Part shown: positions 35,247 through 44,009 of the stretch, piece by piece
Numbering within the stretch: the stretch's first letter is position 1
Layout of the letters: each line of letters opens with the position of its first letter
Assembly (NCBI RefSeq): GCF_038630985.1
Contig: NZ_CP152049.1
Coordinates: 3,243,501-3,307,500 of the forward strand
Origin: Paenibacillus sp. FSL H8-0548
Lineage (GTDB): Bacteria > Bacillota > Bacilli > Paenibacillales > Paenibacillaceae
Direction: 5' to 3'
DNA: 64,000 nt
Program-made: the position numbers and the translations under genes
Notes under the pieces: model-generated
What the model saw: only the letters and a program-made list of their open reading frames with translations
The model's database searches: none
Told to the model about the DNA's origin: nothing

Positions 35247-35319
35247 CCACGGTTAGGAATAAGGAGCAGTACGGTTAGGGACGATAGTAGAGTAACGGCT
35301 TATAAAGGGAGGGTGAAGA

Positions 35320-36033
35320 ATGAAGCGAAAGCATGCAATAGCTGTGAAAATAATCGTTATCTCGTCTTTTTTAACGATGACTGGCTGTGGTAATGTGGAT
35401 GCTAAGCGAACGCCAGAGGAATGGCTTTCCTTATCTTATTCGGGGCTCGCAGCAACGGATCAATATGCGTTTACGGGGTCCATGAGCATAAAAACAGCAG
35501 CGGGCTTGGAGTTTAAACCGGAAATTTTTGAAGGCAAAGTGGTGGATCATAAGCAGCTCACTTTACAATCTAATAGTGAGGACCCATTGCATTGGAACCC
35601 TGTTCAAGTGCTTGGAGCTTTAAATAATAACAATGAAGAGATTCGCATAGCCGCTTCGGATACGAAGGAGTCGGAAACGGTCACGCTGCTCATTAAAGAG
35701 CATTCGGACACCTCAAAGAAAAGATGGGAGCAGCGCCTGCGCAATGAGCTTGATGAGCTTGTAGCTGCTGCACCTGCCGAGGGTAGTCCAGGACGCCAGG
35801 AATGGATGGCAGAGCTCGCTCATTCGCGAGAGCAATTAGAAACCATGTTGAAATCGATGGAGGCAGCGACTGAATACGAGCTGACGATTGATCGTGATCG
35901 ACTGCTTCCACTCAAAATGGAGGAAAAAACAACTTTTAGCTACACGTATGGGAAGCAGCCAGTTTCAGAGTCCAGATACACGACTGTTCGCTTTCAAGCC
36001 TTCAACGGAACGGCGACTAATGCTGTGCAATAG
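35320..36033 (+). CDS. Secreted lipoprotein of unknown function
   Basis: 237 residues with a lipoprotein signal peptide: basic MKRKH start, hydrophobic stretch and the lipobox TMTGC with Cys23. The mature part has charged helices (ELDELVAAAPAEG..., REQLETMLKSMEAATEYEL) and a C-terminal beta-like segment ending in YTTVRFQAFN. The organisation (YAFTGSMSI near the start, DRLLPLKMEEKTTF near the end) resembles LppX/LolA-like lipoproteins that bind hydrophobic ligands, but this is only a suggestion. GGAGGG ribosome site. Confidence 0.75.
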   Translation: MKRKHAIAVKIIVISSFLTMTGCGNVDAKRTPEEWLSLSYSGLAATDQYAFTGSMSIKTAAGLEFKPEIFEGKVVDHKQLTLQSNSEDPLHWNPVQVLGALNNNNEEIRIAASDTKESETVTLLIKEHSDTSKKRWEQRLRNELDELVAAAPAEGSPGRQEWMAELAHSREQLETMLKSMEAATEYELTIDRDRLLPLKMEEKTTFSYTYGKQPVSESRYTTVRFQAFNGTATNAVQ

Positions 36034-36102
36034 ACGTTGAACCATGTTACCATTAAGGAGTTGACGGGTGAAATTCACTTGTGAAAGTTAGAAGGAGAGG
36101 AT

Positions 36103-37224
36103 ATGGACATGCGTGATCCACGATTACAGAAACTAGCACAAAACTTAGTCGAATACTCTATCGACGTTCAGCCTGGAGAAAATGTGCTGATCGACATGGT
36201 CGGCTCAGAGAAAGAGCTGACAAAATGTTTAATAGAGGAGGTTGCGAAGCGAGGCGGACGACCATTTGTAGAATTAAGCGACCGCTCTGTTCTTCGCAGC
36301 TTATTAAAGCATGCGACAAAGGAGCAAATGGAGCTGTGGGCATCGCTGGATTTGGAGCGTATGAAAAATATGCAGGGATACATCGCAGTCCGCTCAGGTG
36401 ACAATGTAAATGAGCTGGCAGGCATTCCAGAAGCTAATATGCGGTTATACGATCAGCTTTATCGGAATCCTGTACATATGGAGCAGCGAGTCAAAAAAAC
36501 AAAATGGGTTATTCTAAGATATCCAAACGCATCAATGGCTCAGCTGGCTAATATGAGCACAGAAGCGTTTGAAGATTTTTACTTTGACGTCTGTAATTTG
36601 GATTATGCCAATATGGACAGAGCAATGGACCCGCTGCAGGCGCTGATGAACAAAACCGATCGCGTTCGCATTGTGTCGCCAGGTACGGATTTGAGCTTTT
36701 CCATTAAAAATATTGGGTCCAAAAAATGTTCAGGCCACCGCAATATTCCAGATGGCGAGGTCTTCACTGCGCCTGTGCGTGATTCAGTGCAAGGGACGAT
36801 TGCCTACAATGCACCTAGCGTGTATTCCGGCGTAACCTTCCAAAATATTTCACTTACATTTGAGAATGGCAAAATCGTAAAAGCAGAAAGCAACGATACT
36901 GCTCGATTGAACGAAATTCTTGATATGGATGAAGGAGCACGCTACGTAGGGGAATTTGCGATTGGATTTAATCCGCATATTTTACACCCGATGAACGATA
37001 TTTTGTTTGACGAGAAAATTGCGGGCAGCTTGCATTTCACGCCAGGCCAGGCATATGAGGAAACCGATAATGGAAATCGCTCCTCTATTCACTGGGATTT
37101 AGTGCTCATTCAGCGTCCGGAATACGGTGGAGGAGAAATATATTTTGACGATGTGCTTATTCGTAAAGATGGTGTATTCGTATTGCCGGAGCTGGAAGGC
37201 TTGAACGCCGATAACTTAAAATAA
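36103..37224 (+). CDS. M29 family aminopeptidase (AmpS/PepS type)
   Basis: A 373-residue, two-metal aminopeptidase that removes N-terminal residues from peptides in the cytosol. The M29 ligands are recognisable: Glu in NIPDGEVFTAP, Glu in YVGEFAIGFN, His in GSLHF, and the His/Asp of SSIHWDLVL. Full length. It starts behind AAGGAGA. The lipoprotein gene ends 69 bp upstream, so an operon is possible but not shown. Confidence 0.93.
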   Translation: MDMRDPRLQKLAQNLVEYSIDVQPGENVLIDMVGSEKELTKCLIEEVAKRGGRPFVELSDRSVLRSLLKHATKEQMELWASLDLERMKNMQGYIAVRSGDNVNELAGIPEANMRLYDQLYRNPVHMEQRVKKTKWVILRYPNASMAQLANMSTEAFEDFYFDVCNLDYANMDRAMDPLQALMNKTDRVRIVSPGTDLSFSIKNIGSKKCSGHRNIPDGEVFTAPVRDSVQGTIAYNAPSVYSGVTFQNISLTFENGKIVKAESNDTARLNEILDMDEGARYVGEFAIGFNPHILHPMNDILFDEKIAGSLHFTPGQAYEETDNGNRSSIHWDLVLIQRPEYGGGEIYFDDVLIRKDGVFVLPELEGLNADNLK

Positions 37225-37362
37225 CAGCTGATATCGGCGCTGATTTCCTATTTGTGAAATGGAAAATAATGCGTTTTGCATTTTCCCTCTTGCTGGATGC
37301 AACAATTCAGGTTATCATGATGTCAAAGGTAAGCTTTACTAATTTAACTGGAGGGATCTCCC

Positions 37363-37605
37363 ATGTCCAACAATGCAGCTATTGTAGAAATTTCCCAAAC
37401 GGCTAGCCAATTCACTTCATCTATCGTTCTGCAGGCCGAGAGCAAATATATCGATGTTAAAAGTATTCTCGGACTATTCACAACACTAGTAGGCGGTCAT
37501 GCATATGAATTGCATGTACACGGTCCTGATGCTGAAGAAGCTAAGACCGCTATGAACAATGTATTTACTAAGCATAACCTAAATGTTACCGTTATTTCGG
37601 ACTAG
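37363..37605 (+). CDS. HPr-like protein lacking the His15 region
   Basis: An 80-residue member of the HPr/PTS-HPr-like fold. QTASQF (12-17) aligns with QTASKF of HPr, and VKSILGLFT (32-40) with the regulatory helix around Ser46, which makes Ser34 the counterpart of Ser46. The first beta strand and the HARP phosphorylation loop are absent: the segment before QTAS is NNAAIVEIS. There is no upstream in-frame extension because a stop precedes the GGAGGG ribosome site. It therefore cannot act as a PTS phosphocarrier. It may be a Crh-like regulatory or divergent protein. Confidence 0.8.
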   Translation: MSNNAAIVEISQTASQFTSSIVLQAESKYIDVKSILGLFTTLVGGHAYELHVHGPDAEEAKTAMNNVFTKHNLNVTVISD

Positions 37606-37629
37606 TAGTATTGTAATCTCATGGAATGA

Positions 37630-37664
37630 GCGTCTCTTCATATTTTGAAGAGGCGCTTTTCTGT
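37630..37664 (+). terminator. Terminator after the HPr-like gene
   Basis: GCGTCTCTTCA pairs with TGAAGAGGCGC around ATATTT (one mismatch), followed by TTTTCTGTTTT. Confidence 0.82.
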
Positions 37665-37744
37665 TTTGATCTTGTATAATCCCTCTTTTTCGTCTAATAT
37701 AAAGGGTATAGAAGACGGCGGATACGCACACAGGGGGGAAAACG

Positions 37745-38032
37745 ATGTCTTCACCGGAAATTACGGTACAATTGCATGAGAAAGCACTTCGTCTCCTTCA
37801 GGAAGATGCGAGTAAAATAGAAAAGCTAATCGAAGTCCAGATGGAAAATTTGACTACCCGTCAATGTCCGCTGTACGAAGAGGTGCTAGATACACAGATG
37901 TATGGCTTCTCGCGAGAGGTTGACTTTGCAGTTCGGGCTGGCTTGCTTGCAGAGCATGCAGGTAAAGAAATTGTCAGCAGGCTAGAGCGTAATTTAGCTA
38001 TGCTATACGAAGCATTAGAAAGAAAAGGGTAG
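37745..38032 (+). CDS. ylaN: YlaN family protein
   Basis: 95 residues that follow the YlaN/UPF0358 pattern throughout, in particular [34 protein letters not shown] with the conserved [13 protein letters not shown]. YlaN is a small helical protein important for iron homeostasis in B. subtilis and Staphylococcus, where it interacts with Fur. A GGGGGG ribosome site lies ahead of the ATG. A terminator overlaps its last codons. Confidence 0.92.
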   Translation: MSSPEITVQLHEKALRLLQEDASKIEKLIEVQMENLTTRQCPLYEEVLDTQMYGFSREVDFAVRAGLLAEHAGKEIVSRLERNLAMLYEALERKG

Positions 38033-38062
38033 CCTCAGCTTCGAGGTTATCCTTTTCTTTTT
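38022..38062 (+). terminator. Terminator after ylaN
   Basis: AAAAGGGTAGCCTC and GAGGTTATCCTTTT form an imperfect stem beginning in the last ylaN codons and followed by CTTTTTATT. Confidence 0.75.
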
Positions 38063-38100
38063 ATTGTCTCTTAAATGCTTGTGCTTGGATCAGACTGAAC

Positions 38101-39159
38101 TTATACGAGATAGAAAGCAATGCCCAGTATAATATAAACCATAATGAGAAGTACGCCTTCATACCAGTTGGTGCGTCCATCACGCGATACGGATTTGGCA
38201 ATAAAGACAGAAACGCCAATCGCAGTCAGCTCGATCGGAGTGAAGACGATATCCATTGTATGACCAAACAAGGTGCTGACGAGGATGAGCACGGGGGCTA
38301 CGAACAATGCGATTTGCAGGCTGCTCCCTATCGCAATTTCGACGGCTGCGCCGATCTTGTTTTTGAGTGCCAGCATGACAGCTGCGCTATGCTCAGCAGC
38401 ATTCCCTATGATAGCAATGACGAATGCCCCTATAAACAGCTCAGATAGGCCAAATTTCTCGCTAAAGGCGTCTAGAGTATGTACGAGCCATTCACTCACA
38501 AAAGCCACCATAACCGTTGCTAGGAGCAGATACAGGATTGACTTACCTTTGGACCATACGGGCTCTTCTCCATGATCCGCATTCATTACCTCATCGGAGA
38601 GCATATCCTTGTGTGTAAACATGGAGAAAATGAGCCACAGAATGTAGGAGACAATCAGAATGCCTGCAACAGCCAGACTTAAAAATTGATCCTTCTCGAA
38701 AGTGAACTTCTCTGACACAACGAATACGGCTGGCACAAACAGACCAATAACAGCCATAATCATCAAGGTAGAGTTGTGTTCAGCCAATTGATGATTGAAC
38801 CGCTGTTCCTTGTACTTAAGTCCGCCCAGCAAAATGCTAAGCCCCAAAACGAGCAGCAGGTTTCCGATGATAGCCCCTGTCAAGCTGGCTTTAACCATGT
38901 CGAATTGCTGTGCTTTTATCAAAAAGATAGCGATAATGAGCTCAGCAGCATTGCCGAAGGTCGCATTAAGAAACCCACCGAGTCGTTGACCGGCATAATG
39001 TGCAACGCTTTCGGTAGCTTTGCCTAGAAAACCAGCCACAAAAATAATGGCAATCGCTGAAATGATGAACTGCAGCGTGTTGTCCCAATGGGCATAATGA
39101 CCAATCCCGCTGAGCGCAAACATGATGAGTAAACCGGAGAAAAACAGTTTTTGATTCAA
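38101..39159 (-). CDS. Calcium/proton antiporter (CaCA family, CAX/ChaA-like)
   Basis: 352 residues and about eleven membrane helices. Two alpha repeats of the cation/Ca2+ exchanger family are clear: LNATFGNAAELIIAIFLIK and IAIIGNAAEHSAAVMLALKNKIG, each with the ion-binding Asn and Glu. It should export Ca2+ (or Na+) in exchange for protons. The TTG at 39159 follows a GAGGTG site and fits the hydrophobic N-terminus; the longer frame to 39222 adds an unsupported leader. A Ca2+ P-type ATPase is encoded at 53725. Confidence 0.93.
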   Translation of the reverse strand: MNQKLFFSGLLIMFALSGIGHYAHWDNTLQFIISAIAIIFVAGFLGKATESVAHYAGQRLGGFLNATFGNAAELIIAIFLIKAQQFDMVKASLTGAIIGNLLLVLGLSILLGGLKYKEQRFNHQLAEHNSTLMIMAVIGLFVPAVFVVSEKFTFEKDQFLSLAVAGILIVSYILWLIFSMFTHKDMLSDEVMNADHGEEPVWSKGKSILYLLLATVMVAFVSEWLVHTLDAFSEKFGLSELFIGAFVIAIIGNAAEHSAAVMLALKNKIGAAVEIAIGSSLQIALFVAPVLILVSTLFGHTMDIVFTPIELTAIGVSVFIAKSVSRDGRTNWYEGVLLIMVYIILGIAFYLV

Positions 39160-39432
39160 AACAAACACCTCTTCACAATTTGCTGGAAACCTAACATCAC
39201 TATATCTAAAAATGAAAAGCACGCAAAATTATCTTTAATTTACCTATATGTAGCGGCGTAAGACATCAATGCATATGCAATATAGATTTTACACTTATAC
39301 TGGGCTTATATTCACCGTAAACAGAGCTTTTTTTCTCAGAGGCTGGCGTTCGTCGCTTCTTAGATTCGGCTTTGCTGTGTGAATGTCTGTCTGTTATAAT
39401 AGCTATATATGGCAAAATGAGGAGTGAGTCGC

Positions 39433-39822
39433 ATGACAGAAGATCTTCAAACAGGTCTTATCCGAATCTCTGATGATGTAGTAGCAACGATAGCTGGACT
39501 AGCAGCGCTCGAAACACCAGGCATAGCTGCAATGTCAGGTGGAATTTCTGAAGGACTCGCTAAACGCCTCAGCGGCAAAAATGTGCAAAAAGGAGTGTCT
39601 GTCGAGGTTGGGCAGACTGAAGCCGCAATTGATCTTCGAATTATCGTTCATTACGGTATTCCGATTCAAGAGGTTTGTCGCCAGCTTCAGCTCAATGTAC
39701 GAGAATCAGTTGAGAACATGACAGGACTACATGTTGTGGAAGTGAATGTGAAGGTAGAAGGCGTTGCCTTTAAAGAAGAAGAGCTGGATGAGCCGCAGCA
39801 GCAACAGCAGCGGTTGAAATAA
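39433..39822 (+). CDS. Asp23/Gls24 family protein
   Basis: 129 residues with the family's ISDDVVATIAGLAALETPGIAAMSGG start and DLRIIVHYGIPIQEVCRQLQLNVRESVENMTGLHVVEVNVKVEGV core, ending in a Glu/Gln-rich tail. Family members attach to membrane partners and are linked to envelope stress or fatty acid metabolism. The ATG at 39433 has a GAGGAG site; the GTG at 39424 is less well placed. Confidence 0.92.
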   Translation: MTEDLQTGLIRISDDVVATIAGLAALETPGIAAMSGGISEGLAKRLSGKNVQKGVSVEVGQTEAAIDLRIIVHYGIPIQEVCRQLQLNVRESVENMTGLHVVEVNVKVEGVAFKEEELDEPQQQQQRLK

Positions 39823-39845
39823 GGCGAAGGTACACAACAAACGAC

Positions 39846-39888
39846 AAAAAACGGTATCTCTTATAACTAAGAGGTACCGTTTTTTTTG
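39846..39888. terminator. Bidirectional terminator between Asp23 gene and SEDS gene
   Basis: AAAAAACGGTATCTCTT pairs with AAGAGGTACCGTTTTTT between the two convergent genes, with T runs on both strands. Confidence 0.88.
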
Positions 39889-39933
39889 AATATAGGAAAT
39901 TATAAAGTTCACATGCATACTCCGCCTATATTT
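39889..39933 (+). repeat. Two-hairpin intergenic repeat, copy 3 (first hairpin only)
   Basis: AATATAGGAAATTATAA through GCATACTCCGCCTATATT is the first hairpin of the family without the GAAACGCGCC half. It overlaps the last codons and the stop codon of the SEDS gene on the other strand (39926-39933). Confidence 0.75.
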
Positions 39934-41086
39934 TGCGAGCGTTGCTTTGATTCTCAATACGATTGGATTCACGAGATATGCTTAGCAAGATGCCCATAGA
40001 CATAAGACAGAACAAAAGCGATGAGCCGCCGTAGCTAATAAACGGCAAGGTAACCCCAGTTAGCGGAATTGTAGCTGTAACGCCGCCGATATTAACAAAG
40101 GCCTGAATGGCGATTAATCCAACGATGCCGACTCCGACTACTGTACCGTATTGATCTGGACAACGGAGTGCAACAATTAACCCGCGCCACAAAAAAACTA
40201 AATAGAATAGCAAGAAAATGGTGCTGCCTATGAATCCGAACTCTTCACCAATAATAGCAAAAATAAAATCGTTATAAGGATATTGCAAATAATGCAGCTT
40301 TTGAACGCTTTCGCCGAATCCAGCACCCGTCAATCCACCGTGTCCGAAAGCCTGAAGCGAGGATACAAGATGCCAACCGCTATCTTGAGAGTCGCTGAGC
40401 GGGTCTCTGAATACAGTGAGCCGATCGATCCGGTATTTCCAAGAATTAGGGTTTACAGCCATTGAAATGCTGACTACGACTGCAAGAATCATCGATACGA
40501 TCGTACCGGAGAGAAAAACCTGCTTTAAATTTGCTCCGCCTGCTAGGATCATAACGGTTGCGCTCGCAGCGAGGACAAGGCAGGAGCCAAGATCCGGCTG
40601 CATCATAATCAAGCCGCAAATAAATCCGACGATAACAATAACGGGCAGGAGCCCTTTCTTGAAGCTGCGAAACTTATCGCCCTTCTTCGAAATAAGCGCA
40701 CCGAGATACAAAATAATGGCTAGCTTAGCGGGCTCAGTAGGCTGGATGCCAAGTGATCCTATTCCGAACCAGCTGCGTGCGCCATTAAGATTTTGACCAA
40801 TAAAAAGTACGAGAACAAGCATAATAACTACCGGTATGAAAAAAAGTAAAAAGAAGCGTTTAAATACCTGGTAGCGTAGATTCATCATAAATAACATAAC
40901 CATAATACCAAGACCAGCCCACATGAACTGGCGCTTGGTAAAATATAAGGCATCTTCTTTCGTAACGACCGCTATGCTTGAGCTCGCGCTGAATACCATT
41001 ACGAGCCCGAAGCCGACGAGAAGAAGGGTTAAAATGAGAAGCAGAAAGTCCGGTCTTCCACGGCTACCGTTCTGCGTGGCTTTCAT
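39926..41086 (-). CDS. SEDS family peptidoglycan polymerase, FtsW/RodA/SpoVE type
   Basis: 386 residues with ten membrane helices. SEDS signatures include MVFSASSSIAV near the start, GARSWFGIGSLGIQPTEPAKLA, MQPDLGSCLV, and GAGFGESVQKLHYLQYPYNDFIFAIIGEEFGFIG with the catalytic-type Asp in YNDFIFA. LPFISYGGSSLL follows. It polymerises glycan strands with a cognate class B PBP in division, elongation or sporulation. The start MKATQNGSRGRPDFLL is polar. Which of the three roles applies is not settled. The stop codon lies within a repeat element. Confidence 0.92.
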   Translation of the reverse strand: MKATQNGSRGRPDFLLLILTLLLVGFGLVMVFSASSSIAVVTKEDALYFTKRQFMWAGLGIMVMLFMMNLRYQVFKRFFLLFFIPVVIMLVLVLFIGQNLNGARSWFGIGSLGIQPTEPAKLAIILYLGALISKKGDKFRSFKKGLLPVIVIVGFICGLIMMQPDLGSCLVLAASATVMILAGGANLKQVFLSGTIVSMILAVVVSISMAVNPNSWKYRIDRLTVFRDPLSDSQDSGWHLVSSLQAFGHGGLTGAGFGESVQKLHYLQYPYNDFIFAIIGEEFGFIGSTIFLLFYLVFLWRGLIVALRCPDQYGTVVGVGIVGLIAIQAFVNIGGVTATIPLTGVTLPFISYGGSSLLFCLMSMGILLSISRESNRIENQSNARKI

Positions 41087-41096
41087 GTTTCCACCG

Positions 41097-41441
41097 TTAC
41101 GATAGCAGTTGTTTCAATTGCTGAAGTCTTTGTGTTGCAATGTTCATAATAGGCTGTGGCACCGGAGATTCATATTCAAGACCATGCGGGAAAGTGGAGC
41201 GTCCGATGTAGACGGATTCAATAATTAGCACGGCATGAGGCGATTCAAGCTTGCCTTCGATTGCACGTGTAGTAATTCTCAAATAATAATCGGAGCCGCT
41301 TGCCCGGTCCTCTAGTTTTAAATCGTATGTAGCACGATAATATTCCCACTGCCAACGGACAAAGCCAGCCTTTTCAGCAGATTCGTCTAAATGGTCGAGT
41401 TCGCTTGTAACACCGTTTAAGCCGGTATTTTCAATAATCAT
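41097..41441 (-). CDS. YugN-like family protein
   Basis: 114 residues beginning MIIENTGLNGVTSELDHLDESAEKAGFVRWQWEYYRATYDLK, with SDYYLRITTRAIEG and FPHGLEYESPVP later, as in YugN of B. subtilis (unknown function). The ATG at 41441 follows a GGGAGG site that abuts the hairpin repeat; the frame's first ATG at 41456 lies in front of that site. The stop is 11 bases upstream of the SEDS gene start, so the two are likely co-transcribed. Confidence 0.85.
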   Translation of the reverse strand: MIIENTGLNGVTSELDHLDESAEKAGFVRWQWEYYRATYDLKLEDRASGSDYYLRITTRAIEGKLESPHAVLIIESVYIGRSTFPHGLEYESPVPQPIMNIATQRLQQLKQLLS

Positions 41442-41456
41442 GGTAGTTCCTCCCAA

Positions 41457-41491
41457 AGGTTTTGTGAAGCAAAACTGACTTCGTAAGCATA
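41457..41491 (-). repeat. Shine-Dalgarno-adjacent hairpin repeat, single copy
   Basis: On the yugN strand: ATGCTTACGAAG, then GTTTTG-CTTCA-CAAAAC, then CTTTGGGAGG, the ribosome site. The stem uses T-A where the acuC and helicase copies use G-C. Confidence 0.88.
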
Positions 41492-41715
41492 TGCTCCCAA
41501 TTAAAAGACAGAGTTGTACATTCTTTTCTCATGATAGTATGTTTCCCCTGCAAGCGCAACCCTTACTCCCATCACTTGAAGCAAACAAAAGTGACATTTT
41601 GAAGAAAAGTATTCATCTAAATGATTCAATAACGGATAAGCTTTCTTAATACTGCTTTTTTCTGATAAACTATACGAAATGATATCATCTGTTCGAAAGT
41701 TAGGAGGTTTGCGAT

Positions 41716-42912
41716 TTGCAGACAAAGGATTTTGTAGAACGTGAGCTTGAGATGCTGTTTCCAAAAATGGTGCGCTGGCGCAGGCATCTCCATCAATACC
41801 CGGAGCTGTCATTTCATGAGCGTGTGACATCAAGCTGGATCGCGGATCAGCTGAGCGAGCTAGGCTGCGACATTAGAACAGGCGTTGGCGGACACGGAAT
41901 CATTGCCATTATTACTGGAGATAAGCCAGGGCCGGTCGTCGCGCTGCGGGCTGATATTGATGCTCTCCCGATTCAAGATGAGAAATCATGCGATTATGCA
42001 TCAAAGGTGCCGAATGTCATGCATGCCTGCGGCCATGATGGACATACAGCTACGATGCTGGCGATTGCGGCTTATTATTCATCTAATCGGGCTTTAATTA
42101 ACGGAGAACGCAGGCTGCTGTTTCAGCCGGCAGAGGAGGTCACGCCGGGCGGGGCCTTGCCGATGATTAAGGATGGTGCGCTTGAAGGTGTGGATGCCAT
42201 TTATGGCGTGCATCTGTGGACGCCGCTTGCCTACGGCTTAGTTGCCTCCAAGCCGGGACCGTTTATGTCCGCTGCGGACGAGTTTGTTATTGATATCATC
42301 GGACGCGGCGGGCATGGCGGATTGCCGCATCAAGCGATCGATGCCATTATGATTGGCTCAACGCTCGTGCAGTCTGTCCAATCCATCGTTAGCCGCAGTG
42401 TAAACCCGCTCCAGCCGGCAGTCGTGTCGATTGGGTCATTTCAAGCAGGGTCAACCAATAATATAATTGCAGAACGCTGCAGGCTGAAGGGAACCGTGAG
42501 ATCCTTTGACGAGCAGACACGATGGATGATCCATGAACGTCTAGAATCGCTAGTCACACATGTATGTCAGATGCATGGAGCTGAGTTTGATTACCAGATG
42601 CGTATTGGATATCCGCCAGTGGTTAATGATGAGACGGAAGCAGAACGTTTTTTTAAAGTAGGTGAGCGATTGTTCGGTTCTTCTTCTGTGATAAGGTCGG
42701 AAGCAATAACTGTTGCTGAGGATTTCTCCTATTATTTAGAGAAGGTACCCGGGTGCTTCATATTTGTTGGAGCCGGAAATGAGAGCTGCGGTGCAACCTT
42801 CTCTCATCATCATCCTAAGTTTGATATCGAAGAGAATGCTATGCTGAAAGCTGCAAGGCTTCTTATTGGGATGGCAGATGATTACGCAGAGGGCATAAGA
42901 GCATCCTCATAA
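41716..42912 (+). CDS. M20 family amidohydrolase (M20D)
   Basis: 398 residues. It is a zinc/manganese aminoacylase-type hydrolase of the IAA-amino acid/hippurate family. The metal ligands appear in HACGHDGHT (Cys/His), QPAEEVTPGG (Glu-Glu), GVHLW and the C-terminal FSHHHPKFDIEE. A lid domain starts at FVIDIIGRGGHGGLPH. Typical substrates are N-acyl amino acids; the exact one is unknown. TTG start with an AGGAGGT site. A strong terminator follows. Confidence 0.92.
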   Translation: MQTKDFVERELEMLFPKMVRWRRHLHQYPELSFHERVTSSWIADQLSELGCDIRTGVGGHGIIAIITGDKPGPVVALRADIDALPIQDEKSCDYASKVPNVMHACGHDGHTATMLAIAAYYSSNRALINGERRLLFQPAEEVTPGGALPMIKDGALEGVDAIYGVHLWTPLAYGLVASKPGPFMSAADEFVIDIIGRGGHGGLPHQAIDAIMIGSTLVQSVQSIVSRSVNPLQPAVVSIGSFQAGSTNNIIAERCRLKGTVRSFDEQTRWMIHERLESLVTHVCQMHGAEFDYQMRIGYPPVVNDETEAERFFKVGERLFGSSSVIRSEAITVAEDFSYYLEKVPGCFIFVGAGNESCGATFSHHHPKFDIEENAMLKAARLLIGMADDYAEGIRASS

Positions 42913-42948
42913 TGATTGAAGCTGCGAGTTATTTTAACGATCCATGCC

Positions 42949-42993
42949 AAAAAGGCTGCCCGATGCGTAACGTTACGCATCGGGCAGCCTTTT
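42949..42993. terminator. Bidirectional terminator between amidohydrolase and nuclease genes
   Basis: A 22-bp perfect palindrome centred on GTAACGTTAC (AAAAGGCTGCCCGATGC and its complement) is flanked by A and T runs between convergent genes. Confidence 0.9.
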
Positions 42994-43003
42994 GAGTTTC
43001 TTG

Positions 43004-43852
43004 CTATTCGTCTTCCCAGACGGATACTAACTCATTGTATTGGTTATAAAGCTCAGCAGGATCTGATTCCTTATTGTTCCAAATATTAGAGGCTCCCCAC
43101 AGCAAGACGTCGTGATTTGATGATATCGTCTCATCCGCGGAAGAAATAATTACTAGCTGCTCTGCCTTTAAAATATAAGACCTGAAAGGAAATGTTTGAT
43201 TGCCGCGAACACTGACAAGTTTCCAGCCATCCAATTGAATGTCATTGTTTGTAGTATTCGTAATGGTAACAAGCTCAGCTTGCTTATCTACCTCGATAAG
43301 AATACCGCTTTCAATTGCTTTCTTAATGGGGAATTCGGTATTAGTGATTTCGGATGCGTTGCTCCAAATCCCGTGTTTAGCGAGCTTTGCCTGCTGCTCA
43401 AGCTGTTTGTATGTGTTTTCCATCTTGACATTGGGCTCAACGATGAGTACCTTAGCCAAGCCTTCTTCCAGCAAAAGCTCGTTTAATATCCGGCTATCCT
43501 TTAGCTCGACGATGGCCAGCGTTCGGCCGTATTGATCTGTTAGCTCCTTGTCGAAGGTTAGTCTAACCTCTTGCGATTCAGAGAGCAGCTTCTCTGTAAA
43601 AGCAGTTGCCTCTGCTCCAAACTCCTCTACCGGAGCATTAGCCTTCTTTGTTTCCGGCGTATCTACGTATAGCAGACGAATCGTCGCTTCACTTGAACCC
43701 GTCTTGATCTTAAAGGTATCACCGTCAATAACACGGTCTACTTGATACCATTGGTTCGTTTGAATCACGTTCGACGAAAGCTCGGAGATGGCCGTACAGC
43801 TGGCAAGCGGGATGCAAGCAAGCATGAGGAGAATTATAATCATTCTTTTCAT
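43004..43852 (-). CDS. Thermonuclease-like lipoprotein with C-terminal lamin-tail-like domain
   Basis: 282 residues. The signal peptide MKRMIIILLMLACIPLASC ends in a lipobox with Cys19. The SNase domain follows (about 35-160): VIDGDTFKI, TIRLLYVDTPETK and DQYGRTLAIVELKD keep the Asp, Arg, Glu and second Arg of Ca2+-dependent nucleases, and ILNELLLEEGLAKV matches. After a linker, residues 185-270 (AELVTITNTTNNDIQLDGWKLVS) resemble a lamin-tail or beta-sandwich module. It is likely an extracellular membrane-anchored nuclease. The ATG at 43852 has a GGAGG site. Confidence 0.9.
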   Translation of the reverse strand: MKRMIIILLMLACIPLASCTAISELSSNVIQTNQWYQVDRVIDGDTFKIKTGSSEATIRLLYVDTPETKKANAPVEEFGAEATAFTEKLLSESQEVRLTFDKELTDQYGRTLAIVELKDSRILNELLLEEGLAKVLIVEPNVKMENTYKQLEQQAKLAKHGIWSNASEITNTEFPIKKAIESGILIEVDKQAELVTITNTTNNDIQLDGWKLVSVRGNQTFPFRSYILKAEQLVIISSADETISSNHDVLLWGASNIWNNKESDPAELYNQYNELVSVWEDE

Positions 43853-44009
43853 TGATGTAGTACCTCCAGCCCGGTGTGCGGTCAAAATAGGAGCTTTTTA
43901 TTTACTATAACACATTTTGCATAAAAAAATCGCGTACCGCTTGTACGGGAGATAAGCATAAAAAAGTGTTGAACTCTTCATACTGTAAGGATAAGGAAGT
44001 TGTGGGCTT

